Shown here piece by piece: positions 1 through 9,856 of a stretch of 64,000 nt of DNA (positions within the stretch are counted from its first letter, which is position 1; each line of letters begins with the position of its first letter). The position numbers and the translations under genes were made by a program. The notes under the pieces were generated by a model that saw only the letters and a list, made by a program, of their open reading frames with translations, made no database searches and was not told where the DNA came from. The DNA comes from Mesodorylaimus sp. YZB2_4 (taxonomy: Eukaryota > Nematoda > Enoplea > Dorylaimida > Dorylaimidae). The DNA is taken from NCBI GenBank assembly GCA_030248295.1, contig JASANH010000728.1:94575-158574 (forward strand), read 5' to 3'.

Positions 1-292
1 ACTACATACTTGGATAGAGCGGAAAAAACTGAGTATACTTTTTCATCAGCAGCATATCTGACAGCAAAAATAGTCAGGCACGATAAAATGTTTTAAAAAA
101 ATTTAGAAAAGTTGCTGAGACAAAAGTAAGGCACGTTTTCTATCAATGACTGAATAGCCCTATTTTCCGCTTCGAAACATGCTCTATACTTCATAACACG
201 ACATCGAGACTCTAAACCTTCAGTATTTGGTAGCATACCCGAAATTTTTTATCACCTGCTCGCATCTGCTCCTCATGAAGGCAATTAGTTTA

Positions 293-1242
293 TCAATGAC
301 TGACTGCGGAATTTCGGCACGCTTTTTGAATGGCATCGAACAGCTGGTTGCAATTCTGGTATGTGGTCACTCGAATACACCTTTCGACCTCATCCCACAA
401 GTTTTCAATCGGATTCAGATCCGGGTATCGAGCTGGCCAGTGCATCACATTGACCTTCTTGCGCTGGAATCGTTGCTTTGCATGAGCCGAGGAGTGCTTC
501 GGATCGTTGTGCTGAATCGGAGTGCTGAAAGATCCAGCCTTTAGGCATGAAACGACGAGCGTGAGGAAGCTTGAAATTCTCCATGATGTCCCTTTACACG
601 TGCTTGTCCATGATGCCATTTATCTTGTTGATCGGACCCATCTTCCATCTAGAGAAACGGCCCCAAACCATTACAGACCCTCCACCATGCTTAATCGTCG
701 GAATAATGTATCTAGGATCGAACCTTTTGCCAACTGGGCGTCTCACATACTTGATTCCATCGCTGTTAAACAAATTAAACTTTGATTCATCGCTCCAAAG
801 GCCTCTTTGCCATTGGTGGTTGGTCAAGTTCAGGTGCATCTCAGCGAATTGGATTCGCGCCCTCCGATTTTTCAATGAGATCAATCGTTTCTTGCATGGA
901 CGTCGAGCTGACAAGCCAACCTCTCTCAGGCGGCGACTAATGGTTTTGCTGCTGACCATCGCTAAGCCAGTGGCTAGCTTTACTCGACCAGCGGTCAGTC
1001 TGGGGTTCGGAATCGACATTCTTTTAATCAGATGATCCTCACGGGTCGTGGTTTCCTTGATCTTCCAGGCTTTTTCAACGGACTTGTTGTCCCACGCGCC
1101 AAACAGCGTTTCACGATTTTTGAAATGACTTGACTACACGTTCCAAACGTCTTTGCATCTCCGAATATGATTTTTTCTTCTCGACCCTCATTTTAACCAT
1201 TGCAGTATTAGCATCCTTTGAAAAATTCTGACCAGTTGGCAT
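293..1242 (-). pseudogene. Tc1-like transposase, degenerate
   Basis: The ATG at 1242 opens an N-terminal helix-turn-helix-like segment rich in Lys and Arg. Frame breaks follow, then a long segment with the second DNA-binding helix (KTISRRLREVGL) and the first catalytic aspartate in LWSDESKF (about 740-790). A stop lies near 594, and a further frame change leads to HNDPKHSS and NPIENLW near 400-520, the second and third catalytic regions. Family members usually read DNDPKH at the second site; here the first Asp is His, so the triad is lost. Total length of about 315 codons fits the family. It encoded cut-and-paste transposition into TA sites. Multiple stops and shifts show a dead copy. Confidence 0.85.
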
Positions 1243-1362
1243 TTTTGGTAAAAAAAATGACAAATACTTGAATTTTATTTTTCTAGATGACGCAGACGAG
1301 CCACCTAACCGTTTCCCGCCACTTTGTAGCTCGCGTGTATCGAGCGTCTTCTCCCGCCAAAA

Positions 1363-1584
1363 AACGTGCCTTACTTTTGTCTTAGCAATATTTCGCAATT
1401 TCTTAAACTTTGCCACCCACCACTGATTTGTGCTACCTGGTCTAAGATTTAGTTGTGTTACCCACTCAGTTTTCTGTGCTCTATCCATATATATCGCGGG
1501 AAATGCCACAAGATTGCCCCCTAGCGAGTAGCTGCTGCCATAAGTGAAGAAGTCAGGAACGTGCCTTACTTTTGTCCACCACTG
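1363..1584 (-). repeat. Right inverted repeat of the Tc1 element with two direct repeats (IR/DR)
   Basis: The string ACAAAAGTAAGGCACG occurs twice in the same orientation on the minus strand, an outer copy at about 1559-1576 and an inner copy at about 1364-1382. The inner copy recurs inverted at 112-138 in the left arm. In Sleeping Beauty-like Tc1 elements such paired repeats are the two transposase binding sites of each end. Confidence 0.7.
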
Positions 1585-1705
1585 TATAGTATAGCCATGC
1601 CCTCCTCCCCCCCCCCTCCCCCCATGGATACGCTATATGCGCCGAAGGCGCTGGATCGACTGCTTGGACACATCAAGGTGCTGAAAACGGATGTCGCGAA
1701 TGATA

Positions 1706-2255
1706 TTACTTATTTGTGACGCGAATATACACGATATCAAAAAACGGATGGCGGCATGAAGGAGGAAATACGATGAGTTGGGCCGTTGCAAACGGGCGCC
1801 TCGATTTATTAAATTTTTCAAGAATTCATATTTCCCGCGCTGTGTTAAAGTTTGCAGGTGGGCAGCGTACTGTAGATGTGTGCGGAATCATAGTAAACAC
1901 AAGATTATTCATTTTGCATAAATACAACCCTTGAAGTCCTTCCCAGGCGTTTTATTCGTTAACAGTCGATGAAAGTCGTTTAGCATGATTTCAGTCTTGC
2001 TTCGCATGTGTTTGAATTCATGTTTTATCAGCTCTCAGTCTTTTTCGGTCATTCTTTCATTACCGTCTCCAGCAGACATTAACTTGCTGACGTAAGTGGC
2101 CTACTGTACCCGTGGAGCGACAAATTTAAATTTTTAAAAAATTTAACAAATCGAGGTGCCTGTTTTTAACGGCCCAGCTTATCCTATTTCCTCCTCAATT
2201 CCGTTGTCCGTTTTTCGATATCATGCATATCAGTGTCACAAGTAGGTCCTCCACC
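1706..2255. repeat. Fold-back element with about 110-bp imperfect inverted repeats
   Basis: The arm at about 1706-1822 and the arm at about 2118-2255 are inverted copies. Shared blocks include TTTGTGAC, GATATC-AAAAACGGA, GAGGAAATA, GGGCCGTT and CACCTCGATTT (left arm CGCCTCGATTT). The roughly 300-bp centre shows no gene. No target duplication was identified. It is best read as a non-autonomous MITE or fold-back element of unknown superfamily. Confidence 0.65.
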
Positions 2256-2314
2256 AATGCTTTCGTGCGAGCCACCCAACAGAAAAAGTCCACAAGGGCC
2301 CTACCTAGTGTGCT

Positions 2315-2530
2315 GTGTGTGAAAAAGATGTCAACGAAGTCTATTTCAACTTGCACGAGTTGAGTCAGCACGCGACTTGTGCTTGTTGCGATGTCGAATT
2401 GCGGAAAGACGGACAAGCTCGACATCAAAGTCAATTTGGAGCCCGCCTGACTGGACCTGCGGTGATCAGTGGATACATTCATTCAATTCGCAAGAACACC
2501 AAGAAGTTTATCGTCGAATCATCAAAGTAA
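2315..2530 (+). CDS. Candidate coding exon, unknown protein
   Basis: An open segment of about 70 codons ends at a good splice-donor string (AAA then GTAAGTA at 2527-2533). It contains a CACCD cysteine cluster (Cys-Ala-Cys-Cys) and a basic tail (IRKNTKKF). No ATG starts the frame, so it would be an internal exon. I recognise no family. Support is only openness plus the donor. Confidence 0.2.
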   Translation: MCEKDVNEVYFNLHELSQHATCACCDVELRKDGQARHQSQFGARLTGPAVISGYIHSIRKNTKKFIVESSK

Positions 2531-2709
2531 GTACATTCTATCTTTTTTATTTTCGAACAAAACTCGTTGTTCTTCTATTCAGCACGAGTCAATGGTTGAC
2601 TCGACATGCATTGGCCTAAGTCGGACAGAACGATGATTCGGTCAATGAACTTATGTTATCACTACTCAACGCGGCACCGCCCTTCAGAGATGTGCTGGTC
2701 TCAATCTAG

Positions 2710-2976
2710 TTGAAAGCGCCGGCATTAGCGCCAACGCCAGCGCCAGCATCAGAAAATGTGGAGGAGAACGATTCGGTGGTCCCAATTATATTGAGAGCGC
2801 CAGCACCAACGCCAGTGCTGGCGTCAGAGAATGTAGACGAGAAGGAGCCGACTACAGGGGCTGCAGATCGAGCACCGCTGGCCTCGAGCTACAGCAACAT
2901 CGTTGTGTCAGCAGTCCATGGATTCGGCTTTGAGGCCGCCGAAGACCCAAGAATCAACAAAGACGGCGATGGATAA
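2710..2976 (+). CDS. Candidate low-complexity coding segment, Ala/Pro repeats
   Basis: The frame holds two imperfect copies of an APAPTP-(A/V)-ASENV-(E/D)-E unit at about 2713-2850, an internal protein repeat. A second frame over 2911-3019 also stays open to a TGA and would end in FFNALNEFDF, so either frame, or a splice between them, could be real. Function unknown. Confidence 0.2.
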   Translation: MKAPALAPTPAPASENVEENDSVVPIILRAPAPTPVLASENVDEKEPTTGAADRAPLASSYSNIVVSAVHGFGFEAAEDPRINKDGDG

Positions 2977-3208
2977 GAATATGGAAGCTTTTTTCAACGC
3001 CTTGAATGAGTTCGATTTTTGAATTCAAATTTATGAAACAGAAGTTTACGCAAGCCAGTGTTTGAGCTATTGATATATAGCAAATATATGCGAGTTCTAC
3101 TCATATTATGCATAACCCATAAAAGGACCTGGTATGTGAGTTATCGAATATTCCTAGGTTAGCTTAATTATATGTATAATAGGTGAATAAACAAGTTATA
3201 CCTATACA

Positions 3209-3210
<2 letters not shown>

Positions 3211-3252
<42 letters not shown>
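3211..3252. repeat. (TA)n microsatellite
   Basis: A pure alternating TA run of about 42 bases. The sequence just before it (a block with AATAAACAAGT) resembles the sequence before the next TA run, so the unit seems duplicated. Confidence 0.95.
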
Positions 3253-3254
<2 letters not shown>

Positions 3255-3360
3255 ACCTTTGCGCAAACATACAGCAAGCTGGTATATGAGGTTTTGAGGT
3301 TTTTTTGAGGTTTTTTTAAGTTATTTGTATAACAGGTCAGTAAACAAGTAATATAAATAC

Positions 3361-3363
<3 letters not shown>

Positions 3364-3458
<95 letters not shown>

Positions 3459-3476
3459 TATATTTATATATATATA
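3364..3476. repeat. (TA)n microsatellite, interrupted
   Basis: Alternating TA for more than 100 bases with interruptions at about 3423 and 3456. It is followed by ACCACC-like sequence, as after the first TA run. Apparent Tyr-Ile reading frames through it are artefacts. Confidence 0.95.
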
Positions 3477-3479
3477 CCA

Positions 3480-5240
3480 CCATTATGTAATGGTTTTCGA
3501 TAATATGTGATGCATAGGAAGAGGATTTGATTATGTGTGAGTGTATGTTTAATACACAAAAAAAACAAGTACATCCAGCCACCTGAGTGATGAACGAAAT
3601 TTAAAAAAAATGGATTGGCAAGCATGAACAGATCCATCCACACGGCGACCATATGCCTCGATTCGTTTGGGCAGCACGTGACCTTGGCATATTCAACACA
3701 AAACAAGCCTGACAAGGAAAAAATTCGTACACGCCGTTTTCGACCCTAATTGCTGGAAAGGAGCTTGCATAATTTCGTAAAACCTGTCCTTGGTGGTGCC
3801 TATCGTCAATGACTCTATCAAAGGGAGGGTGTAGGGTTTCCTTTGCACCTCGAACATGTACTCCTTGCCTTGCCAAGAGCTCTCGTTTAAAAAGCCAAAC
3901 GTAAGGAAGTTGCAGGGCGCTCATTGTCGTGAACCAACCACCCTTGGTGACGCAATCGATCACTTAGCCAGTCCAGCGAAATCCAATATGCATTGACACT
4001 TGTTGAACTGATGTAGACGGAGGCCATAGCTCGACACAACGATTCCATCTTCGAGCCACCATCCGCATGAGCGATACAAAGCGCTGTGAGCCTGCCTTTT
4101 GTTGTTTAAAATTTCAATTCATCAATCTTTTTCAATCGATCAATTTTTCAATCGATCAATTTTTACGCGCGCTCAGCCGGCCTGTTTGGCGCAGGGGCAT
4201 ACTGTAACAGCCTCACTTTAACACGAGTGAAAGGGCTTAACGTTGGCTTTGTGAAGTCGTCAACGATAGACTTTGACATTACATCACAGTGGCTAACAAA
4301 ATAGCTTCAAATGGGCACGATGACGAGTATCTGTTTTACACAACAGACTTGCTGCACCTGTGATGTAAATTTTCGGATGTATTGTATGCACTGTGGAGAA
4401 TTGTATTTTATTGTACTGCAAGGTATTGTATCCTATGCATTGTAAATGTGCATCAGATTGCCGACTGCTAGGCGTGTTAGCGAAGGGTATGAAGAAATCT
4501 TTAGACAGAACGATTTCGAGTATGACTGGCCCGTTTGAAGCTGGGACAGCATTTAGGAAGAAAATATGACTGAAATTGAAGAAATCTTTGTCAGATTACA
4601 GTGTTGCTCGCTTGCTCATCGGCTTTCAGTCCCGACTCCAGTTCGATCCAAGTCACTGATTTAGATATGGTGCAAACGCTTAGTCATATTTCCTTATCCA
4701 ATTTAGACTCGACTTCACGTCGTCGCAGTCTGGATTTCAACCTCAGACAAGTTATGTGTCGAATGGTCATCTTCGTCCGCTGATTCACTGAACTCGCTGC
4801 CCCTGTTCAGTCCCGGCTTCGATTTCCGCGGATGCGTCTTGTTGAGTCCTCGCCTTTGGATCCACTGGACTTTTAATCCAAGGTCATCCTCTTGCTCGGG
4901 CGCTTTGGCGCTGTCGATGCCATTTCCCCGCAGCCGACTAATAGATCCTCTGTTCGCAAAGTGATCAAAGTGTGCAAAGGAAAACTTCGATTTCATCCTT
5001 GCTTTCAGACGGTGTCCTGTACCTTGAGCCACATAGAAGATTTTCTCTGCTTTCCAGAGCTCTAGGGTGACCCGTGTGCCTCCTTTCTTAGCAAATCCGA
5101 ACGGATCGCATTAGGTGCCACAGACGTCACAAAGACGGCTAATAAGAAAACGGCCCTTTTTTACTTTGGCCCCAACCGCCCTTTTTCCTTGTATTTGATT
5201 TCTGTTAGCCGTGTCTTCCCCGCTCGTTGCAGACATCGTC
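3480..5240. other. Stretch without a recognised gene
   Basis: Two minus-strand open frames (3601-3963, 120 codons; 4715-5032, 105 codons) have no motif I recognise and no clear splice context. Short tandem ATCAATTTTTCAATCG units lie at about 4105-4165. I see no mobile-element ends. Confidence 0.5.
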
Positions 5241-5272
5241 ATGTCGCGTTGCGAAAGTTTCGGACCTGGCGG

Positions 5273-5345
5273 GGCTTGAACCTGAAGAGAGAAACACCAT
5301 TAGATTGAGAGGCGGAGGTACTAACCCCTGAGCTACCGCCCTGCT
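5273..5345 (-). other. tRNA-like Pol III promoter pair, possible SINE head
   Basis: On the minus strand TAGCTCAGGGGTTAG (5321-5335) matches an internal A box, and GGTTCAAGCCC (5273-5283) matches a B box at a tRNA-like distance. The flanking bases do not form a proper T-stem or acceptor stem, so this is not called as a working tRNA gene. A tRNA-derived SINE or decayed tRNA copy is the best reading. Confidence 0.35.
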
Positions 5346-5385
5346 CGAGTACAACGGAAAAGTGGTTGATCATATTGGAATTCGC

Positions 5386-5555
5386 CCGAATGGGCTGACC
5401 GAGGGGGAGGCAAGGGTCGGTGGTGGGGACAACTGGTGGGTGCCAGCCCCGCCCTAACTCGCGCGCCTGAAAATGGAAAAGAGGGCTGACCGAGGGCGAT
5501 GGCACCGGCCAGCCCCGCCCTAACTCACGCGCGCGCGCGCGTTAGGGCGGGGCTG
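5386..5555. repeat. GC-rich duplicated block ending in a hairpin
   Basis: A block beginning GGGCTGACCGAGGG and ending GCCAGCCCCGCCCTAACTC occurs twice (about 5392-5460 and 5486-5526). The second copy ends in (CG)n and is followed by its own inverse, GTTAGGGCGGGGCTG, giving a perfect 15-bp-arm hairpin at 5509-5555. Confidence 0.8.
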
Positions 5556-5576
5556 TCCCTTTTATTCTCCCCCTGG

Positions 5577-5606
5577 CCTAAGCCTAAGCCTAAGCCTAAG
5601 CCTAAG
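5577..5606. repeat. Interstitial nematode telomere repeat, (CCTAAG)5
   Basis: Five exact tandem CCTAAG units, which is TTAGGC on the minus strand, the nematode telomeric hexamer. It lies 20 bases beyond the GC-rich hairpin. Confidence 0.95.
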
Positions 5607-5673
5607 AATATAAATGCAGGAACACCACCCCCAATATCCGCTTAAATTCACCGAAATTTATTTTCACAAATTA

Positions 5674-6114
5674 TTAACGGGGTACAACTTGGCCACAGCG
5701 GCCCAAAAATTGAAGAATAAGTGTCGTGCCATCTTCCCGCTCGCATTGAAATTGAATTTGGTCGACTGTGAAATTATCCAAGCACCAAAAATAAGATAAC
5801 ATCCAAACGTCCTTCGGTGGCAAATTCGAATTGCCAAAAAACGAGTCGACTAAATATCCTTTCTCTTTGCCACATGAACATCGCCACATAAATGTTGTCG
5901 AGCTGGCGGTCGAATTGGCAGCTCGATGCCGATCCCTCTTCCTCAATGTCATCCGCTTCTGAGCGGCCAAACAAGCCTCGTTGTCACACAATGGTCCGGC
6001 ACTAATAGGAGATCGCAACAGTTCATAACTCGCTAACTTCTCCAAGAAGTCTACACCTGTTAGTGCGGTATCGACGAATAAATTCCGTAATCGATATTTT
6101 TTTAAGTTTTCCAT
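5674..6114 (-). pseudogene. Merlin/ISXO2-type transposase N-terminal fragment
   Basis: The protein has a zinc-ribbon layout: a Cys around residue 43, then WRCSCGKEKG and SFFGNSNLPPKDVWMLSYFW. This is the pattern that precedes the DDE domain in IS1595/ISXO2-like and Merlin transposases. It begins at an ATG (6114) and stops after about 146 residues, where the catalytic domain should follow. Downstream (below 5674) lies the telomeric array and GC-rich repeat instead, so the gene is truncated. Some animal host genes also carry this head, so a domesticated exon cannot be excluded. Confidence 0.55.
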
Positions 6115-6307
6115 TTCAATTTAATTTATCAACCAACAAATCAAACTAGCCAAAAAACCACGCCACTTCGATTGAGACACGTCGATCATGTCCGCACTGA
6201 GCGTCCGTTTGTATCTAAAAGCACGCGCACGGCTAACTTAGTAAACGTGGATACACAAGGTTCACTGTGGCCAAAGTAAAATAGTGCCAAGAAAACATCT
6301 GTTGGTC

Positions 6308-6655
6308 GTAAGCGTGGCAGCGCTTACCTTAGGAATAGAGAGGAAAAGTATAGTGCGGTGTCCTTGTGCAAGCACGCGGGGGTTTATACGTACGTGTTGG
6401 AGGAAAGGCGGCGGGTGGCAGCGGGGTAGTTATGATCAGTGATTTCTCGAAATTTTTAGTGACGACACAGGTATTTCATGGATGTAATGTGTGGAGAATT
6501 TCGCGCCGGAAAAGATAAAAGTATTTTTGGGTTTATTCTCGATGGTTTGAGGTAAAAGAGTCAGAGGAAGGGATATTGTGGCGAGACGCGGTGTACGGGA
6601 CCGTGCGTGTTCGTTATAGGCAGCCGCGTTGCGGTGCGTTGTGCAATTCGTTTCA
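6308..6655 (+). repeat. Dispersed repeat R1, copy A
   Basis: This copy matches 38838-39256 over its length. Shared exact strings include TTATGATCAGTGATTTCTCG, CTCGATGGTTTGAGGTAAAA and GTGTGGAGAATTTCGCGC. The 5' part (GCGTGGCAGCGCTTACCTTAGG) is loosely tRNA-like, which would suit a SINE, but this is not proven. Confidence 0.8.
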
Positions 6656-6914
6656 CGTCGGGCGAATGTTTTCGAAGGAGGCACGCGCTTCGATGTCGTC
6701 GTGACTGTTTGTGGCGAGATCCGTTTCAATGGTTCCCAGCACCCTCAAAAACCTCAGAAACCTTAGAAAACTCCTAAAATTTCATGGTGTTCCTCAAAAT
6801 CCTCAAAACCTACTCAAATTACAAAAAATTTCTTGAATCTCCTCAAAAATCAGAAAGTGTGATTGCTGGAAAGCTGACCGCATGAGGTGCCAATGGCCCG
6901 ACACTTAAAAGCAA

Positions 6915-7108
6915 GGCACGTTTGCTGTTTGGTCCCCAACATACAGTAGGTTAGCTGGCCAGATTAGCTTAGGCTGGTACTAGGCTTAGCCTTAAGCTTA
7001 AGCTGGCATATGACACCAGGCTGAGGCTTAGTCTGGTATAAGACTTAAGCTTGAGGTGATATTAGGCTTTAGCCGGCCTTCGCCTGGGGATCAAACGGCA
7101 AAAGCACT
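6915..7108. mobile_element. hAT-like MITE with degenerate TTAGGC interior, copy 1
   Basis: The ends are imperfect inverted repeats of the form CTTTTGCYGTTTGGTCCCCA. The flanks AAAAGCAA and GAAAGCAG match at 6 of 8 positions, consistent with a decayed 8-bp target duplication. The interior is made of TTAGGC-like pieces (GCTTAGGCTGG, AGGCTTAGCC, AGGCTTAGTCTGG). It is the sister of 57504-57712. Confidence 0.75.
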
Positions 7109-7116
7109 GAAAGCAG

Positions 7117-7690
7117 ATAGTATCATATAAATAAATAATGATAATAACAGATAGTAAGCAAATAAACCCGGTCAGGAGTCCAATAGCTCCACGATATCCT
7201 TCTTATGGCAAAGCGCTGTCTTTGAAATCGAAAGCGATTAAAAAGAACTTTGTAATTCCATTGTCGAGCAGCATTACTGACTATTCTTGCAGTAGGTGTA
7301 GCGATGTTTCCCTGCAGAAGAGAACACAGCTGAGTCTCGTCAGTCTTTTACAGCACACTAAAATATCATCCTACAGCTAATAGGCACAGAATAGCTGAAG
7401 AGAGTCGAATGTGGAAAGGGAAAGAAATCTGTTTGGGTTAGAAGCAGAGAGTGCGCCAGAATGTACATGTGGGAAACTGGATTGTTTCAGGAAGAGCCGT
7501 GAGAAGGTTACTGTGTTGAACAGTGATGTGATGATTTGATGAGAAGAAGGAAAAGTCATTATCGCGAGAGTCGCGACACTCCCGCGAGAGGAAAAGAATG
7601 GAAATGATGGGATGCAGTGAAGCGGTGGGAGGAAAGGATTAAAGGTAAATGCGGATAAGTACATATGTACTGTATATGTTCACTGGATAA
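7117..7690. other. Stretch without a recognised gene
   Basis: AT-rich sequence. Short open frames at 7138-7380 (+) and 7377-7664 (-) have no recognisable motif or splice context. Confidence 0.5.
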
Positions 7691-7696
7691 ACATGT

Positions 7697-8690
7697 TCAC
7701 TGATCCTCCTTCATGGCCTCCATCAGAGCCCGTATTGGCGAGCTCATCGGTTCATGCTGCTGGGCTTGGATGGGTTGATTGACTGGGCCCTTCATGGGGC
7801 AGGGCTCTTCTTGACTCATAGGGGGTGGATGGTGCAGTATAGGTTCCGTGTCGTGACCTTTGAGGATTTTCAGCAGAAGCCATTTGATAACGTTCGAGAA
7901 GAGTTTGGCTTTGATATACGCACAACATAGTTGCACCCAGATCCAATGGAGTTTGCCTGTAAACTGATCGAGTAGTCCCATTGGCGTATATCTGCTGGCT
8001 GCGTCCAAAATAGCATTCGCTTCTGGACCAGCTGGTTGTCCAACGACTTGGCTCAACTCCCGTAGTGTAATGGCGTGTTCTTCAACTGAGGCGAAAATGT
8101 CATTTAGGCTGATCTGCCCTCGCAGTTCGTCCCTTATGTACATCAGAAGCGGCTTGTGGATAACAGGTTTCAAGTCGCCATAGGCTGATAGCGTTGTCGT
8201 GAACATAGCGTGGTCAGCTAATAGTCCGTCGTATGGGCGCAGTTCTCCTGAGTGAGCAGAATAAAAAAGAATCTTTCCACTTGCATCTTGAAGAAATGTT
8301 TCCTGCACTAAATCGCATTCTGAGGCCGCAGAGTGGGCGTAAATGATTCTAGTTTTCGGTTCCATTAATCCCGTTGTGGCCTGTCCATGCACCGTGTAAT
8401 TTAATGGGACCCATTTTGTACATTTCTTGCCCATCCTGAGAAATGTGTAGCTTTCGACTTGGTTTCATGGCCAGATTTCTAAGATTGTTCCATGAAAACG
8501 ACCCATGACGTTGCTGTTGTTGGAAAGGTGGGTCCCTCCATCGAATGGAGACGGGGAGCCTCATGGAGACCGTCTGCATTCGTGCCGCTCGCGACGAGAG
8601 AACTTGGAAATTAATTCTGAATCCTCGTATTTTGGAATATTTCGAGAAAAATCGGCCAGTTTTGGCCATTCAGGCTCGTGTGCCTTTATG
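7697..8690 (-). pseudogene. Retroelement envelope-like protein, C-terminal part, frameshifted
   Basis: Two overlapping minus frames (8349-8669 and 7697-8434) read on from each other after one frame change near 8380-8430. The second has a helical stretch, then a Trp/Cys-containing hydrophobic segment (HWIWVQLCCAYIKA) followed by WLLLKIL, as in a membrane-proximal region and anchor, and a Pro-rich cytoplasmic-like tail. The 5' part lacks a start. I infer a membrane glycoprotein fragment, possibly related to the envelope gene at 37354-38430 but covering its other half. That relationship rests on context, not on a measured alignment. No gag or pol lies beside it. Confidence 0.35.
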
Positions 8691-8699
8691 TAAATTCGA

Positions 8700-9515
8700 T
8701 GAATGGAGAAAACCAGGTATGTAATATCCGTATTTTTCTTATTTGAGGAGTGGCCTTGAAAAATACAGCATTGATGTACAATGCACCCTCACCGTAAAGA
8801 GTCACATTTTGCGTGAGTTTCGTCATTAACCTGCACTGTTATGAACAAGGTTTGCAAGGTTTCGTCTTTAGCAGTCATGTGCTAGATAAATTATTGGCCT
8901 AGGTATCATCAATCCATGTATATGTTAGTCCTATTTCAGATATGGAATTCGGATCACGTTAGCTAGAACTGGGATAGGAAATACTTGGTTCAGCTAAAAC
9001 AAAGAACATCTCGACGCCGGAAGAACAAAATCAAGTACCTATCGTTCCAACATAATGAAATTCGCGATGATTAGGCATCGCTAGCTCGAGGCAAACATGA
9101 TGCTGGCGCGGTCAGGGTCTATTAGCAACATAAAAAAAGAGAACTTAACAGGTGGATGATATGATGTTTCAAGCGAATCGATGATCTGTCTTGGCTAGAT
9201 GATAAATTATTGAAAATAAGTGCTTACTCATTTTATGTACAGTACGGTAATCTCATTTTGGAATTCTTTTGTGGTGAATAATTTTCGGTTGTATCGGTTT
9301 GTAAAATTCCCACTCCGTCAGACATCCTGTAGCTTTTTATTTCAAGAAATCTATATTTATATGCACATTTTGCATTATGTAATGCTACGGTGGTAAAGAG
9401 TGAAATATAAGTGGAGACGCGCACATTTTTGCTTGTGCGCAACACTTGGAATGGTCCACGAGGAGCCCGTCTCCATTCGCGATTTCTCCATTTTGTCTCC
9501 ATTTTCGAGTATACA
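8700..9515. other. Stretch without a recognised gene
   Basis: No open frame with a recognisable family and no repeat structure were seen, up to the first GTTTCACC/ACGGATCCG repeats of the Harbinger end. Confidence 0.5.
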
Positions 9516-9856
9516 TCGCGCTTCACCAGCGTTCCGTCCTCCGTTAACGGATCCGTTCTGGGACGGACGGAGGGAGGAGCGTTTCACCAGAAACGGACGG
9601 AGGGTAAAAACGGATCCGTCCAGGACGGGTACCCGTCCACCTGTTAACGAGTGCTCCCGTTTCACCAAATTCTACAGTATGCCAAGAAACGGGTGCCCGT
9701 CCCCAAAGATTCGGCTCAAAACGGGTAGAATAGAACGGGCCAAAATTAATCCGTTTTCCTATCTTGTGCACTCCGCGGCTACGCCATTTGTGTCGGTGGT
9801 CTGCGTAAAATTAATCATTTATTTCAAGTAATTTATCAATCGATTTGCCCACAATT

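Larger units (their letters stand above)
1..1586 (-). mobile_element. Tc1-type DNA transposon, left end cut by window edge
   Basis: The element runs off the left edge. Its right end reads, on the minus strand, TA then CAGTGGTGGACAAAAG, the CAGTG-type end flanked by a TA target that is usual for Tc1. Segments of the right inverted repeat (about 1363-1584) recur inverted near the left edge at 13-36 and 112-138, so only the outer part of the left repeat is missing. The transposase reads on the minus strand between the repeats. The copy is inactive because its transposase is broken. Confidence 0.85.

Noticed and set aside
3364-3582. Open frame rich in alternating Tyr and Ile on the minus strand
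   Set aside because: It is a translation of the (TA)n microsatellite and carries no protein signal.
5273-5345. Functional tRNA gene
   Set aside because: A and B boxes are present but T-stem and acceptor stem do not pair, and no clean anticodon arm could be drawn.
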